DNA of 64,000 bases from Chthoniobacterales bacterium (GCA_036569045.1 DATCRI010000006.1:1-64000); one strand, 5' to 3'. Counted from the stretch's first letter, positions 31,173-39,394 are shown. The notes: generated from the sequence alone by a model not told the origin. Program-made: numbers and translations.

Positions 31173-32084
31173 ATGTCTGAGGGAGAAAAAATTTCTGACC
31201 GAGTCCGCGAGGTCATGGAAAAGTATAACCTCAATCAGACTGAGACCGCCCAGCAACTCGGTCTGACGAGCGGCTCGTATGTGTCTCGAATCCTGTCTGG
31301 AGAAAGGAAAAATCTTTCACGCCCGTTGCTGGAGCGGCTGGAAATCCTGGAGAAACGCGGACCTGCCCAGACAATGACGCAGTCACAATCCGTGCGCGAC
31401 GTTCGAGCCGACGCTATGACTCGCAGTGCCCGCTCCCGGCTGGAACATCGTCGCGTCGAGGCGGGGTTCTCCCGACAGGCGCTCGCGGAAGCGATCGGCT
31501 CGACCGTTGGGCATATTCAGGCCCTTGAGGAAGGGAGCGCGCGAATTTCTCAACGCATGGCAGAAGCCATCGTGAAGGCCATCCCCGCCCTCGCGCTCGA
31601 GGACCTGCTCGACGGCAGCGACCATCCGCCCACGATCGGCGGAAAGGTCGGCGGTTTCGGACGGAAGCCGGATGTCGCGACACCGCCGGACGTGGTCGCC
31701 CGCTACGTGCCGCTGATCTCCTGGGCGCAGTGCGGGCACCTCACCGACTTCGAAGACATCTACGACTATGAAGGTTATGTCGCCTTCAACGTGCGCGACA
31801 CCAAGGCCATCGCCGTCACACTCAAGGGCGATTCGATGGAGCCGCGATTCCGCGAGGGCGACGTGGCGATTCTCTATCCCTCGCGCAAGCCGCAGACTGG
31901 CAATCTCGTGATCGCGAAGATTCGCGACGAGGGCGTCGTCTTCAAAAAATTCCAGATCCTTTCGCGCCAGCCCGCGCGGTTCCGCTTCATCTCCGAAAAC
32001 CCAAAATACGAACCCATCGAGCGCGCCGAGGAGGAGATCGAGTGGATCTACCCCGTCGCAAACGTCGTCAACAACACGCTATGA
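31173..32084 (+). CDS. S24-family prophage repressor with two HTH domains
   Basis: A 303-residue repressor with two XRE-type HTH domains (about 8-56: QTETAQQLGLTSGSYVSRIL; about 86-136: SRQALAEAIGSTVGHIQALE) before a LexA/UmuD-type peptidase. Ser221 in KGDSMEPRF and Lys258 in GVVFKKF are spaced 37 residues apart as in LexA and UmuD. A Cys187-Gly188 pair in SWAQCGHL is placed like the UmuD Cys-Gly cleavage site. It should maintain lysogeny and self-cleave after RecA activation. The stop overlaps the start of the next gene. Confidence 0.9.
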   Translation: MSEGEKISDRVREVMEKYNLNQTETAQQLGLTSGSYVSRILSGERKNLSRPLLERLEILEKRGPAQTMTQSQSVRDVRADAMTRSARSRLEHRRVEAGFSRQALAEAIGSTVGHIQALEEGSARISQRMAEAIVKAIPALALEDLLDGSDHPPTIGGKVGGFGRKPDVATPPDVVARYVPLISWAQCGHLTDFEDIYDYEGYVAFNVRDTKAIAVTLKGDSMEPRFREGDVAILYPSRKPQTGNLVIAKIRDEGVVFKKFQILSRQPARFRFISENPKYEPIERAEEEIEWIYPVANVVNNTL

Positions 32085-32431
32085 AAACCGCCTTCGCAGT
32101 CATTACTCTCGCATTTGCCGCCGCCGCTCCGCTGTGGGCCGCCAACCCGCTCGCTCCTGGCACTCGACTGAAGACGCAACCAAGTTCCGTATTGACGGTT
32201 AAGCAGGTCATTCCCGGTGAGGGGGTTTTGGCGGTCGTCTCTCTCAACAAGGATATTCACGGGAATGTCTCGACAAGCGGGCTGATCTTCATCGCGTGCT
32301 CGACGAACGGAGTCATCGACGGACAGACACTCAAGCCTGTTCCGCCCATCGTGGCGACGGCGGAGAGCTTCTCCTACGAGACCGTCGGCGCTGGCACGAA
32401 GACGGTGCAGAAATTCGCCTTCGCGCGGTAG
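32081..32431 (+). CDS. Small exported protein translationally coupled to the repressor (lysogenic-conversion candidate)
   Basis: A 116-residue protein with a clear signal peptide (MKTAFAVITLAFAAAAPLWA, cleavage after AA) and a small beta-rich mature domain. Its ATG overlaps the repressor TGA, so it should be made in the lysogen with the repressor. That position suits a superinfection-exclusion or envelope-modifying moron. No homologous family is recognised. Confidence 0.65.
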   Translation: MKTAFAVITLAFAAAAPLWAANPLAPGTRLKTQPSSVLTVKQVIPGEGVLAVVSLNKDIHGNVSTSGLIFIACSTNGVIDGQTLKPVPPIVATAESFSYETVGAGTKTVQKFAFAR

Positions 32432-32506
32432 CGCTTGAAAAGTCTCTCCCGCTGGCTCCGCTGCCTTAAATGACGGCGACGGTCGGGTCGGGCAGCGTGG
32501 CGGGCG

Positions 32507-32920
32507 ATGTTCGCCCACCTTCTTTTCGCCCAGGCCATCGGGGCGCAATATAACCTCGACGCGAACGGCGCGGTGCTCGTCGCCGTCTCGGTCGTGGCGA
32601 CCCTTTCCATCGCCGGAGCCGGCGCGCTGATCCTTGCCGCCTTCCGCCGCAAGCCTTCTCCTGACAAAGAGGTCTCCGACGAGATCGCCGAGGCAATCTC
32701 CGCCCTCGAAGTCCGCGTCGAGAAGCGCATGAGCGACATGGTCGCGGAGGTGCATCGGCTCAATGCCGAGAGGCGCACGACGATCGCGGGTTTGTTCACC
32801 AAATTCGACGAGCTGCGCACCGACACCGACGACCGCCTGCGCATCCAGGCAACGACGATGAGCAAGGGCTTCGAGGATCTGCACCGGTCCCTCGGCCGCA
32901 TCGAAGGAAAGGTGGGCTAA
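32507..32920 (+). CDS. Membrane-anchored coiled-coil protein, possible holin-region component
   Basis: A 137-residue protein with one transmembrane segment (AVLVAVSVVATLSIAGAGAL) then a long charged helix (IAEAISALEVRVEKRMSDMV ... TTMSKGFEDLHRSLGRIE). It lies at the start of the lysis block, 75 bases after the exported-protein gene. The layout resembles phage proteins annotated near holins, or an i-spanin-like protein with a cytoplasmic or periplasmic coil. The specific role is uncertain. Confidence 0.55.
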   Translation: MFAHLLFAQAIGAQYNLDANGAVLVAVSVVATLSIAGAGALILAAFRRKPSPDKEVSDEIAEAISALEVRVEKRMSDMVAEVHRLNAERRTTIAGLFTKFDELRTDTDDRLRIQATTMSKGFEDLHRSLGRIEGKVG

Positions 32921-33193
32921 ATGAGCGACGCTGCCCTTGCTCGCAAAGAAGAGTGCCGCCACGCGGTGCTCGCGTTCCTGGTCGATCGGCCGGTCGTTAG
33001 CCATTCCGTTGCCGCCATTCGTCGCGGCATCAATCGCGAGGGCGGCGACTTTACCGAGCCAGAGACTCGCGAGGGCGTCGAGCTGCTCGTTGGCCTCACG
33101 CTGGCGAAAGACGTTCCGGATCCGCTCGGCTCCACGCGCTACTACCAGGCAACCTCCGCAGGCGTCCTCGCGCACGAAAGGGGGCGGGCGTGA
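32921..33193 (+). CDS. Small winged-helix-like phage protein (90 aa)
   Basis: A 90-residue protein directly abutting the previous gene. The pattern EECRHAVLAFLVDRPVVSHS ... VELLVGLTLAKDVPDPLGST RYYQAT is that of a small winged helix. Mu-like phages often carry a comparable small gene (gp25/26 region) before the terminase genes. Its last bases overlap a GTG start (GTGA). Confidence 0.55.
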   Translation: MSDAALARKEECRHAVLAFLVDRPVVSHSVAAIRRGINREGGDFTEPETREGVELLVGLTLAKDVPDPLGSTRYYQATSAGVLAHERGRA

Positions 33194-33828
33194 TTCTTCC
33201 GAAAGGCCGCCTCCGCCGAGTGGTGGAGATCAACGTGAACGGCATCCTCGCCAATCCCGGCACGGCCGACGGCTGGTGCGACCGCGCCGTTACGCTCGCG
33301 CACACGAAGTTCGGCATCCACGGCGAAAAGTGGGAGCACTGGAGCGGCCTGCTCACCCGGCACGTCTGGCAGGAGAAGCGCGCGATCGGCGTGGCCGCCC
33401 TGGCGGACAAATACCTCGCGAGCGGCTGGCAGGTCTTCCTCCGTGGGCACTCGAACGGCTGCGACGTGATCTGCCGCGCGCTGCCCTACCTGCGCCACGG
33501 CGCCATCGCGGGCGCGCAGCTCGTCGCCGCCGCGTGCGAGGCGGATTTTTCCAAGAACGGGCTGAACGACGCGCTTGTCTCCGGTCGGCTCTCGCGAGTG
33601 GTGCTCTGCTGCTCTGCTGACGATCGCGCGCTGTGGGCGGCGCGCATTACTCACCCCCTCCTCAATCTAGCCGCCAATGGCTACGGCAGCCTTGGATTCA
33701 CCGGCCCGCTCGCCGTGGCCGACGCGATCGAGCACCGCGTGCGCACGCACTGGCGCCCGGGCTTTGACCACGGCACCTGGCTCAACGCCGAAAACCTCTT
33801 CGGCACGATGACGCTGCTTCACGCATGA
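33190..33828 (+). CDS. Alpha/beta-hydrolase-like enzyme in the lysis cassette
   Basis: A 212-residue protein from GTG. It has a nucleophile elbow GHSNG in WQVFLRGHSNGCDVICRAL, a candidate Asp in CSADDRALW, and a late His in GFDHGTW: a Ser-Asp-His triad in the right order for a lipase/esterase fold. It lies beside the endolysin and lipoprotein genes, so a lipolytic step in lysis (by analogy to LysB esterases) is possible. A serine-hydrolase moron is the alternative. Confidence 0.65.
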   Translation: MILPKGRLRRVVEINVNGILANPGTADGWCDRAVTLAHTKFGIHGEKWEHWSGLLTRHVWQEKRAIGVAALADKYLASGWQVFLRGHSNGCDVICRALPYLRHGAIAGAQLVAAACEADFSKNGLNDALVSGRLSRVVLCCSADDRALWAARITHPLLNLAANGYGSLGFTGPLAVADAIEHRVRTHWRPGFDHGTWLNAENLFGTMTLLHA

Positions 33829-34091
33829 ACTCGCGTCTCTTCGCCCTCATTTGCCTGCTCGCAATGGTCGTGATGTTCGTCGTCCTCTGCTTCGGCGGCT
33901 GCTCGAACCTCGACGACTACGACCGCAGTTACTCCCTGCGCTACGCCGACGGCGACGAAAGCATTGGCGCCAGCATGACTCTCCACCCGCGCAAACCCTA
34001 CGCCGACGCCCTGCGAGTGCCGCTCCCGCGGCCGACGCCCTCGCTCGATTGGAAGAATCCCGACTTCTACCCCGACTTCGCCACGCCATGA
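33825..34091 (+). CDS. Small lipoprotein (o-spanin-like candidate)
   Basis: An 88-residue protein with a hydrophobic N-terminus (FALICLLAMVVMFVVLCFGG) ending in a lipobox-like FGGC|SN, then a short Pro-containing mature part (RVPLPRPTPSLDWKNP). It sits immediately upstream of the endolysin, overlapping it by 4 bases. Size, lipid anchor and Pro content fit an outer-membrane spanin subunit, though the sequence alone does not prove it. Confidence 0.6.
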   Translation: MNSRLFALICLLAMVVMFVVLCFGGCSNLDDYDRSYSLRYADGDESIGASMTLHPRKPYADALRVPLPRPTPSLDWKNPDFYPDFATP

Positions 34092-34624
34092 CGCTCAACC
34101 CTCGATCCATTCTTGTCGACATCGCTGCCGCCGAGCTGGGAGTGCGCGAGACCTCGCGCAACCACGGTGAGGGCATCGCGAAATACTGGCTGGAAACGAG
34201 CTACGGCGGCGACGGCTACCTGAACCGCGAGCCCTACTGCTCCGCATTTGCCTGCTACCTCGTGGCCGAAGCAATTCGTCGCGGCGCAGCGCTCGGCGTG
34301 ACCGCAGCCACCCGCCCGGAGGAGGCCGCGGTGCGGAACTTCGTCGCGTGGGCGCGCAAGCCTGCCAGCGGTTGTAAGGTCTTCGCCCCGCGCGATGGGC
34401 AATTCTTTCCGCAGGCCGGCGACTTCGTCTGGTTCAGCTTCGGCGGGGATCACCCGGACCACATTGGCCTCGTCGAGGACTTCGATGGTGCGCTCGTTCG
34501 CACGATCGAGGCCAACACCGGGCCGGATGGAGGTCGCGACGGCGACGGCGTCTATCGGAAACGCCGCGCGCTCGCCCTTTGCCGCGGTTTCATCCGCCTG
34601 GCATGGAAAGCGAGGTCCGCATGA
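34088..34624 (+). CDS. CHAP/NlpC-like endolysin
   Basis: A 178-residue protein with RSILVDIAAAELGVRETSRN and NREPYCSAFACYLVAEAIRR, in which the Cys would be the nucleophile. FPQAGDFVWFSFGGDHPDHI, then GLV, supplies the catalytic His, and IEANTGPDG follows. This is the order seen in CHAP amidase/peptidase endolysins that cut peptidoglycan peptides. No signal peptide is present, so a holin is needed. It is central in the lysis block. Confidence 0.8.
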   Translation: MTLNPRSILVDIAAAELGVRETSRNHGEGIAKYWLETSYGGDGYLNREPYCSAFACYLVAEAIRRGAALGVTAATRPEEAAVRNFVAWARKPASGCKVFAPRDGQFFPQAGDFVWFSFGGDHPDHIGLVEDFDGALVRTIEANTGPDGGRDGDGVYRKRRALALCRGFIRLAWKARSA

Positions 34625-34701
34625 TCGAGATCGCCCAGCTTGTCGCCGGCCTCGGCATTGTCGGCTTCCTCCTTTGGCTCGGCCACGTCCCGCGCGCATG
34701 A
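34621..34701 (+). CDS. 26-residue membrane peptide in the lysis block
   Basis: The sequence MIEIAQLVAGLGIVGFLLWL continues for a few residues to GHVPRA and a TGA stop. It is one hydrophobic helix with a short polar end. The ATG overlaps the endolysin stop, and its own stop overlaps the next ATG. Very short, but the coupling argues it is translated; possibly a pinholin-like or holin-modulating peptide. Confidence 0.45.
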   Translation: MIEIAQLVAGLGIVGFLLWLGHVPRA

Positions 34702-34871
34702 ACCTCGAGGCGCTCCAGGCCATGTGCGAGTCGAAAAACCGCTACCCGACGAAGAAGGCAGCCCGCACGGCGATCAACGCCGCCCTGCGCCGCCGCCGCA
34801 AGCGCCCCGAGCACCTTCGCGAATACCAATGCCCCGTTTGTAACGGCTACCACCTCACCCACAAATCATGA
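34698..34871 (+). CDS. Small zinc-ribbon protein (57 aa)
   Basis: A 57-residue protein: a basic helix (NRYPTKKAARTAINAALRRR) and a C-terminal CPVCNGYHLTHK knuckle. This pattern is common in tiny phage proteins near lysis or terminase genes. It overlaps membrane-peptide genes on both sides. Function unknown. Confidence 0.55.
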   Translation: MNLEALQAMCESKNRYPTKKAARTAINAALRRRRKRPEHLREYQCPVCNGYHLTHKS

Positions 34872-34945
34872 ACTGGCCCGAATCCTTCGCAATGGTCGCC
34901 GCAAACATCGCGGCCGTCGTCATCTTGTGGCGCATCCTTAAATGA
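34868..34945 (+). CDS. 25-residue membrane peptide before the terminase genes
   Basis: A 25-residue frame starting MNWPESFAMVAANIAAVVIL, a single hydrophobic helix ending WRILK. Its ATG overlaps the zinc-ribbon gene and its stop overlaps the DUF3486 start (AAATGA). Second such micro-gene here. Its reality rests on the overlap pattern. Confidence 0.4.
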   Translation: MNWPESFAMVAANIAAVVILWRILK

Positions 34946-35607
34946 CCGATCCCGCCCCAACGCGCACCGGCAAGATTGCCTCGCTGCCTGCCCGCATCCG
35001 CGAGCAGGTGAACCAGCGCCTGCACGACGGCGCCAGCGGGCCGCAGATCCTTGCCTGGCTGCACACGCTCCCTGAAGTGCTTACTGTGCTCGACGAGAAA
35101 TGGAGCGAGCAGCCGATCAGCCCGCAAAATCTCTCGGAGTGGCGCGGCGGCGGCTATCAGGACTGGCTACGCAAACGGGAGAATATTGCCAACATCAAGC
35201 TCCTCTCCGACTACTCCCTCGAGATCGCAAAGAGCGCCGGCACGTCAATCTCGGACGCTGCCGCCGCCATCGCGGGCGGCCAGATCCTTGAGGCGCTCGA
35301 AAAAATCGGCGACGCGCCCGACGGCGAGGAGCGCCTCGTCGGTCTCTCGCTCGCCATCGCGAAACTCCGCGACGGCGACAGCAAGATCCTGCGCGCCCGC
35401 ATGAGCGAACGCGCCGCCGAGCAGAAGGACCGTCAGCTCGACCTCGACGAGCAGAAGTTTCGCTACCGTGTCGCCGAAGAATTTGTGAAGTGGGCGAAGA
35501 CTCCCGAGGCGCAGGCTATTCTCAACTCCGCCGACACGGAGGCCGTGCAAATGGAGAAACTCGTGCAGCTCGTCTTCGGCGAGCGGCCGGAAACCACGAT
35601 CGAATGA
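34942..35607 (+). CDS. DUF3486 family protein, probable small terminase subunit (Mu gp27-like)
   Basis: A 221-residue protein with GKIASLPARIREQVNQRLHD, GASGPQILAWLHTLPE and NLSEWRGGGYQDWLRKRE, then a long helical C-terminus. These match DUF3486 (Mu gp27), placed before the large terminase and thought to be the DNA-recognising small subunit. The order 27-28-29 of Mu is kept here. Confidence 0.82.
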   Translation: MTDPAPTRTGKIASLPARIREQVNQRLHDGASGPQILAWLHTLPEVLTVLDEKWSEQPISPQNLSEWRGGGYQDWLRKRENIANIKLLSDYSLEIAKSAGTSISDAAAAIAGGQILEALEKIGDAPDGEERLVGLSLAIAKLRDGDSKILRARMSERAAEQKDRQLDLDEQKFRYRVAEEFVKWAKTPEAQAILNSADTEAVQMEKLVQLVFGERPETTIE

Positions 35608-35789
35608 AGACGATGCCTCTGAGCCCGCCCGCGACCGAGGCCGAACTCGATCGAGCCTCAACGATCTGGACCGCTGCGCAAGACGCGATGGTCGAGCGCG
35701 GCTTTGGTCGCCACCTCTGGGGCGCCCAACAGCAAGCAGGGCACGAGTTCGTCGTGCTGATGCTGAGGGAGGCGGCAAAGACGCCATGA
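35604..35789 (+). CDS. Small phage protein (61 aa), unrecognised
   Basis: A 61-residue helical protein (ATEAELDRASTIWTAAQDAM) overlapping both neighbours by 4 bases, between TerS-like and terminase genes. No function assigned. Confidence 0.5.
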   Translation: MKTMPLSPPATEAELDRASTIWTAAQDAMVERGFGRHLWGAQQQAGHEFVVLMLREAAKTP

Positions 35790-36031
35790 GTGACGCCCTC
35801 TCCAATCCCATCGCCGGGATGCATTGGCAGATCGCCATCAATGGCCGTCGCTCCGCAAACGGCCGGCCGCTTTCGGAAAATCACCGAGGCGATATTGCCG
35901 AGGCCGATCAGAGCCTCTCCATCTTCGACGCCGCGCGCTCGCTGCTCGACTACGCAGAGCGCGATACATCCGTCGCGTATCCCACCGCGATTCAAATCAC
36001 TCTTGGTCGGCCGGAGGATTTTTCATCATGA
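35786..36031 (+). CDS. Small phage protein (81 aa), unrecognised
   Basis: An 81-residue protein (MHWQIAINGRRSANGRPLSE ... AARSLLDYAERDTSVAYPTA) overlapping the terminase ATPase start by 4 bases (ATGA). No family recognised. Confidence 0.5.
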   Translation: MSDALSNPIAGMHWQIAINGRRSANGRPLSENHRGDIAEADQSLSIFDAARSLLDYAERDTSVAYPTAIQITLGRPEDFSS

Positions 36032-36948
36032 ACGCCCCGCTCATCAACCTCCGCGAATATGCGAAAGAGCCATTCTGGAAGGACGACCTTGGCATCATGT
36101 TCTGGATCTGGCGCCGGCAGGCGGGGAAGTCGTTCACCGCTGCCGCAAAAGCGCTCCGTCGGATGATGGAGATCCGCGGGCTCCTCTCGGTTTTCTGTTC
36201 GGCCTCAGTGAATCTCGGCGTCGAGTTCGTTCGAAAGGAGGCGCAGATCTGGGCTCTAATGCTCGACACCTATCGCAAGGCGGTCGCCGCGCAGGGGCTG
36301 ATGTTGACGAGCTCGGCGGACAATGATCGGGGCGAGCTGCTCGACATCGACGCCATTGCCGATCTCTTCGAACACCAGAAGCTCGAAACGAAGATCTGGC
36401 ACGATCGCACAACATACTCGCGCTCGATCGTCGTAGCGCCGAATCCCGATACCGCCGTAGGCTGGACCGGCGACATCTGGTTCGACGAGGTCGGACGCAT
36501 GCCGGAGTTCAAGGATGTGCTCGAGGCTTGCCTGCCCTTCATGTCGAGCAACCCGCAATTCCGACTGCTCGGCATCACGACTCCGCCGCCCGACGACCAG
36601 CACTACTCCTGGGAAATCACGATGCCGGGCGAGCAGGAGTTCAAGACGAACCCTCGCGGAAACTGGTATCGCAGCCAGGCCGGCTACCTTTGCCATCGCG
36701 TGGATGCCTGGGATGCCCACGCGGCCGGCGTGCCGATGTATGACGACCAGACCCGCGAGCCGATCACACCCGAGGAGCATCGCCAGCGCGCTTTCGACAA
36801 GACAGCCTGGGACCGCAACTTTGGGCTGAAGTTTATCACCGGCGGCCAGGCGGCCGTGAGCCTCGGCGCTCTACAACTCGCCATGGCCGGCGGCCGCGGC
36901 CAGTGCCTCGGCATCGACGTGACGGAGGAAATCAACATCGCCGCATGA
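36028..36948 (+). CDS. Large terminase, ATPase half (separate gene)
   Basis: A 306-residue packaging ATPase: Walker A WRRQAGKS near residue 34, Walker B DIWFDEVGRM, then the coupling motif LLGITTPPP. It corresponds to the N-terminal half of Mu gp28, which continues into the nuclease domain in one chain. Here the frame ends and the nuclease starts in another frame with an ATGA overlap, so the motor and nuclease are separate polypeptides. No sign of a recent frameshift: each ORF has its own coupled start. Confidence 0.85.
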   Translation: MNAPLINLREYAKEPFWKDDLGIMFWIWRRQAGKSFTAAAKALRRMMEIRGLLSVFCSASVNLGVEFVRKEAQIWALMLDTYRKAVAAQGLMLTSSADNDRGELLDIDAIADLFEHQKLETKIWHDRTTYSRSIVVAPNPDTAVGWTGDIWFDEVGRMPEFKDVLEACLPFMSSNPQFRLLGITTPPPDDQHYSWEITMPGEQEFKTNPRGNWYRSQAGYLCHRVDAWDAHAAGVPMYDDQTREPITPEEHRQRAFDKTAWDRNFGLKFITGGQAAVSLGALQLAMAGGRGQCLGIDVTEEINIAA

Positions 36949-37670
36949 GCAAGACCCGCCGCAGCGTCCCACTTTCGGACATCCTTCCGCGCGATCTGCC
37001 GGCTTTGCTCCACGAGCACAGCCGTCTCGGGATGGGCTACGACATCGCGACCACGACGAAGGAGAAGAGCAACCCTTCCTCGCTCTCCGTGGTCGAGCAG
37101 ATTGGCCTCGACTACTACGTGCGACTCATCCTGCGCTGGAAGACGGCGGACCCTGCCGTTGCGCGCGCGGTCATTACCGCCGTCCTCATGCTCATCGCCC
37201 CGCGCCGGCCGGTGAAGCTGTGCGTCGATGCCTCGAACGAAAAATACTACGCGGCTGACCTCAAGCGCGATCTCGCCGGAATCGTCGTCACCGACCTCGT
37301 TGTCTCCGGCGAGGCGACCGAATACCTCGGCGAAAAAATGTCGTTCAAGACCTACCTCGGCAACCTCCTCGTGCATACGATGGAGGAAGGGCACCTCTTC
37401 CTGGCCGATCACGTTTGGATCAAGAACGACTTCCGCCTCGTGACGCGTGATCGCGGCGGGTTCGTCACCGAGGTCGATGCTGGCGGCAACCACGGCGACA
37501 CCTTCGACAGCACGAAGCTCGCGCTGCACGCTCTGATCGGGCCGGGCGGCCCGGTCACAGCCGCCGCGGCGGCAGTTGGAAACTTTGCCCGCCCGTCGAC
37601 GGGCGGTCGCGTGCTCCGAAATCCCTACGCGCACCTCTTCAACCGTCAAACATCCCGAGTCAATGCCTAG
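36945..37670 (+). CDS. Large terminase, nuclease half (separate gene)
   Basis: A 241-residue RNase-H-fold nuclease domain: GMGYDIATTTKEKSNPSSLS (first acidic residue), KLCVDASNEKYYA (second) and GDTFDSTKLALHAL (third), the usual acidic triad of terminase nucleases. The ATG overlaps the ATPase stop. It cuts concatemeric or transposed DNA during headful packaging. The stop is internal to the portal start region. Confidence 0.82.
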   Translation: MSKTRRSVPLSDILPRDLPALLHEHSRLGMGYDIATTTKEKSNPSSLSVVEQIGLDYYVRLILRWKTADPAVARAVITAVLMLIAPRRPVKLCVDASNEKYYAADLKRDLAGIVVTDLVVSGEATEYLGEKMSFKTYLGNLLVHTMEEGHLFLADHVWIKNDFRLVTRDRGGFVTEVDAGGNHGDTFDSTKLALHALIGPGGPVTAAAAAVGNFARPSTGGRVLRNPYAHLFNRQTSRVNA

Positions 37671-39210
37671 CCTCCGCGAGCGTCTTGCCACCTATTTCAC
37701 GAGCCTCCTGCCCGTGCGAGTGCTCACTCGTTACAACATGCGCAACGAGCCCGCTTTCGTTGCGAATCAGCTCGATGTCGACCGTCTGCACGACATCCTT
37801 CGTCAGGCGGAGGGTGGGGATACCCGCGCGCTCTTCGCGCTCTACCGCGACGTGCTCCTTTCCGACTCGCACGTGCAGACGGAGTTCGCGAAGCGCAAGC
37901 TCGCTGTGCTCGGCGAGGCCATGTCGATCACCCCTCGCGACAAGAAAGTGCCGGCGGAAGTCGAGGCAGCCAAGTTCATCGAGGGATTTCTCGACGGCAT
38001 TCCAGGCTGGCTGAAGGCCTGCTCGCATCTCCTCGACTCAGTCCTCTGGCCCGTCGCGATTCTTGAAAAGGTCTATCGTGTCGAGGGTGGCGCCTACGTG
38101 CTCGACCGCCTCGTCGTGGTGCCAGACCAACTCCTCGACTACTCGACCGGAAGCCTGCGCATCCGAGACACGGATGATGCCGGCAATGTGCTCGGCACGA
38201 CTCACGAACCGGACCGCACACGCTATATCATCCATCGCGGGCACCTTCTGACGACGGCAGACAACTGGGGCGGCCCGATGCGCTCAATCCTTTTCTGGTG
38301 GCTCCTTGGCAACATGGATCGCGATTGGTGGGCGCGGTTCCTCGATCGCTACGGCTCACCCTTCCTTGTCGGCCGCTACGACGTGGGCGACAATGATTCC
38401 CGGTCGGTGCTCGAGCGGGCGTTCTCGCTCGCGACGAAGCTGGGCGGCCTCGTCGTCACGAAGCAGACGTCGGTCGAACTACAGCAGGCGAGCACGCAAA
38501 GCGCTGGCGATGCCTTCGAGAAATTCCACGCCGTCAGCCGGCGCGAAATTTCGAAGCTCATTCTTGGACAGACCCTCTCCGCCGACGCGCAGGCCACCGG
38601 GCTCGGGAGCGGCGTCGCGAAGGAGCAGGGGAGCGTGCGGAACGACTTCAAGCAGTTCGACGCGCGGATGTTGTCGGAGACCCTCGAAGATCAGCTCATC
38701 AAACAGGGCCTGAAGATTAACGGCCGTGCCGGCGTGCGCGTGCCGCGGGTAAGCTGGGGCGGCGAATCCGCCGACGAAGCGAAAGCAACGGGCGAATTGC
38801 TCCAGAACCTCAGCCAGGCAGGACTCGAAGTTGACGACTCCGGCATCGAGACTGTCTCCGATCGGGTCGGCATTCCTCTTCGCCGGGCGAGCCGGCCGCA
38901 GGCTCCCGTTGCATTGCCGCTTACCGCGCTTTCCGCGGCGAGTCCACTTCTCGTTGCCTCCCACGATGCGACCGACGCCATCGCCCGCGCCGGTTCCGCG
39001 CCCCTTGCGCTAGCCTTCCGCGGCAGCCTCGCGCCGATCCGGCGAATGATTGAGGAGAGCACGAGCCCGGAGGACCTGAGTCGACGAATCCTGGAAAACT
39101 ACCCCGATTGGCAGGCAGGCCGAGTCGCGGCATTGGCCGAGCAGGCGCTGATCGCTTTCGCCGCCAACGGATGCGCCCGCGCGGCGCGCGACGTAACGAC
39201 ATCGACCTGA
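37663..39210 (+). CDS. Portal protein, DUF935 family (Mu gp29-like)
   Basis: A 515-residue portal of the DUF935 family: LHDILRQAEGGDTRALFALY, DVLLSDSHVQTEFAKRKLAV, FWWLLGNMDRDWWARFLDRY and SKLILGQTLSADAQATGLGS are all family hallmarks. It forms the dodecameric DNA gate at the head vertex. In other Mu-like phages MuF follows directly; here the element ends 210 bases later, and MuF is 21 kb away on the other strand. Confidence 0.92.
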   Translation: MPSLRERLATYFTSLLPVRVLTRYNMRNEPAFVANQLDVDRLHDILRQAEGGDTRALFALYRDVLLSDSHVQTEFAKRKLAVLGEAMSITPRDKKVPAEVEAAKFIEGFLDGIPGWLKACSHLLDSVLWPVAILEKVYRVEGGAYVLDRLVVVPDQLLDYSTGSLRIRDTDDAGNVLGTTHEPDRTRYIIHRGHLLTTADNWGGPMRSILFWWLLGNMDRDWWARFLDRYGSPFLVGRYDVGDNDSRSVLERAFSLATKLGGLVVTKQTSVELQQASTQSAGDAFEKFHAVSRREISKLILGQTLSADAQATGLGSGVAKEQGSVRNDFKQFDARMLSETLEDQLIKQGLKINGRAGVRVPRVSWGGESADEAKATGELLQNLSQAGLEVDDSGIETVSDRVGIPLRRASRPQAPVALPLTALSAASPLLVASHDATDAIARAGSAPLALAFRGSLAPIRRMIEESTSPEDLSRRILENYPDWQAGRVAALAEQALIAFAANGCARAARDVTTST

Positions 39211-39330
39211 CGGCCGGTGGCGGAGCGGACGTCGACCGGGCAGGCCCGAGTGAGCCAGATCTCTTTCATGTCCGTGGACGGTATCAGCCGCCCTTGAACA
39301 TTAGCGGGCAACAACCCTTTCAATCGACCC

Positions 39331-39347
39331 TTTTCAAACTTTATGCG
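39331..39347 (-). repeat. Internal right-end transposase site (R2-like)
   Basis: Its reverse complement, CGCATAAAGTTTGAAAA, matches the inner part of the terminal repeat (GCATTAAGTTTGAAATG) over 14 of 16 bases. It is in the same orientation as the terminal site. Confidence 0.7.
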
Positions 39348-39394
39348 TCTGATCCGGCTCGCGGTGCATCAAACCAAATCGCACTCTGTAAGGG

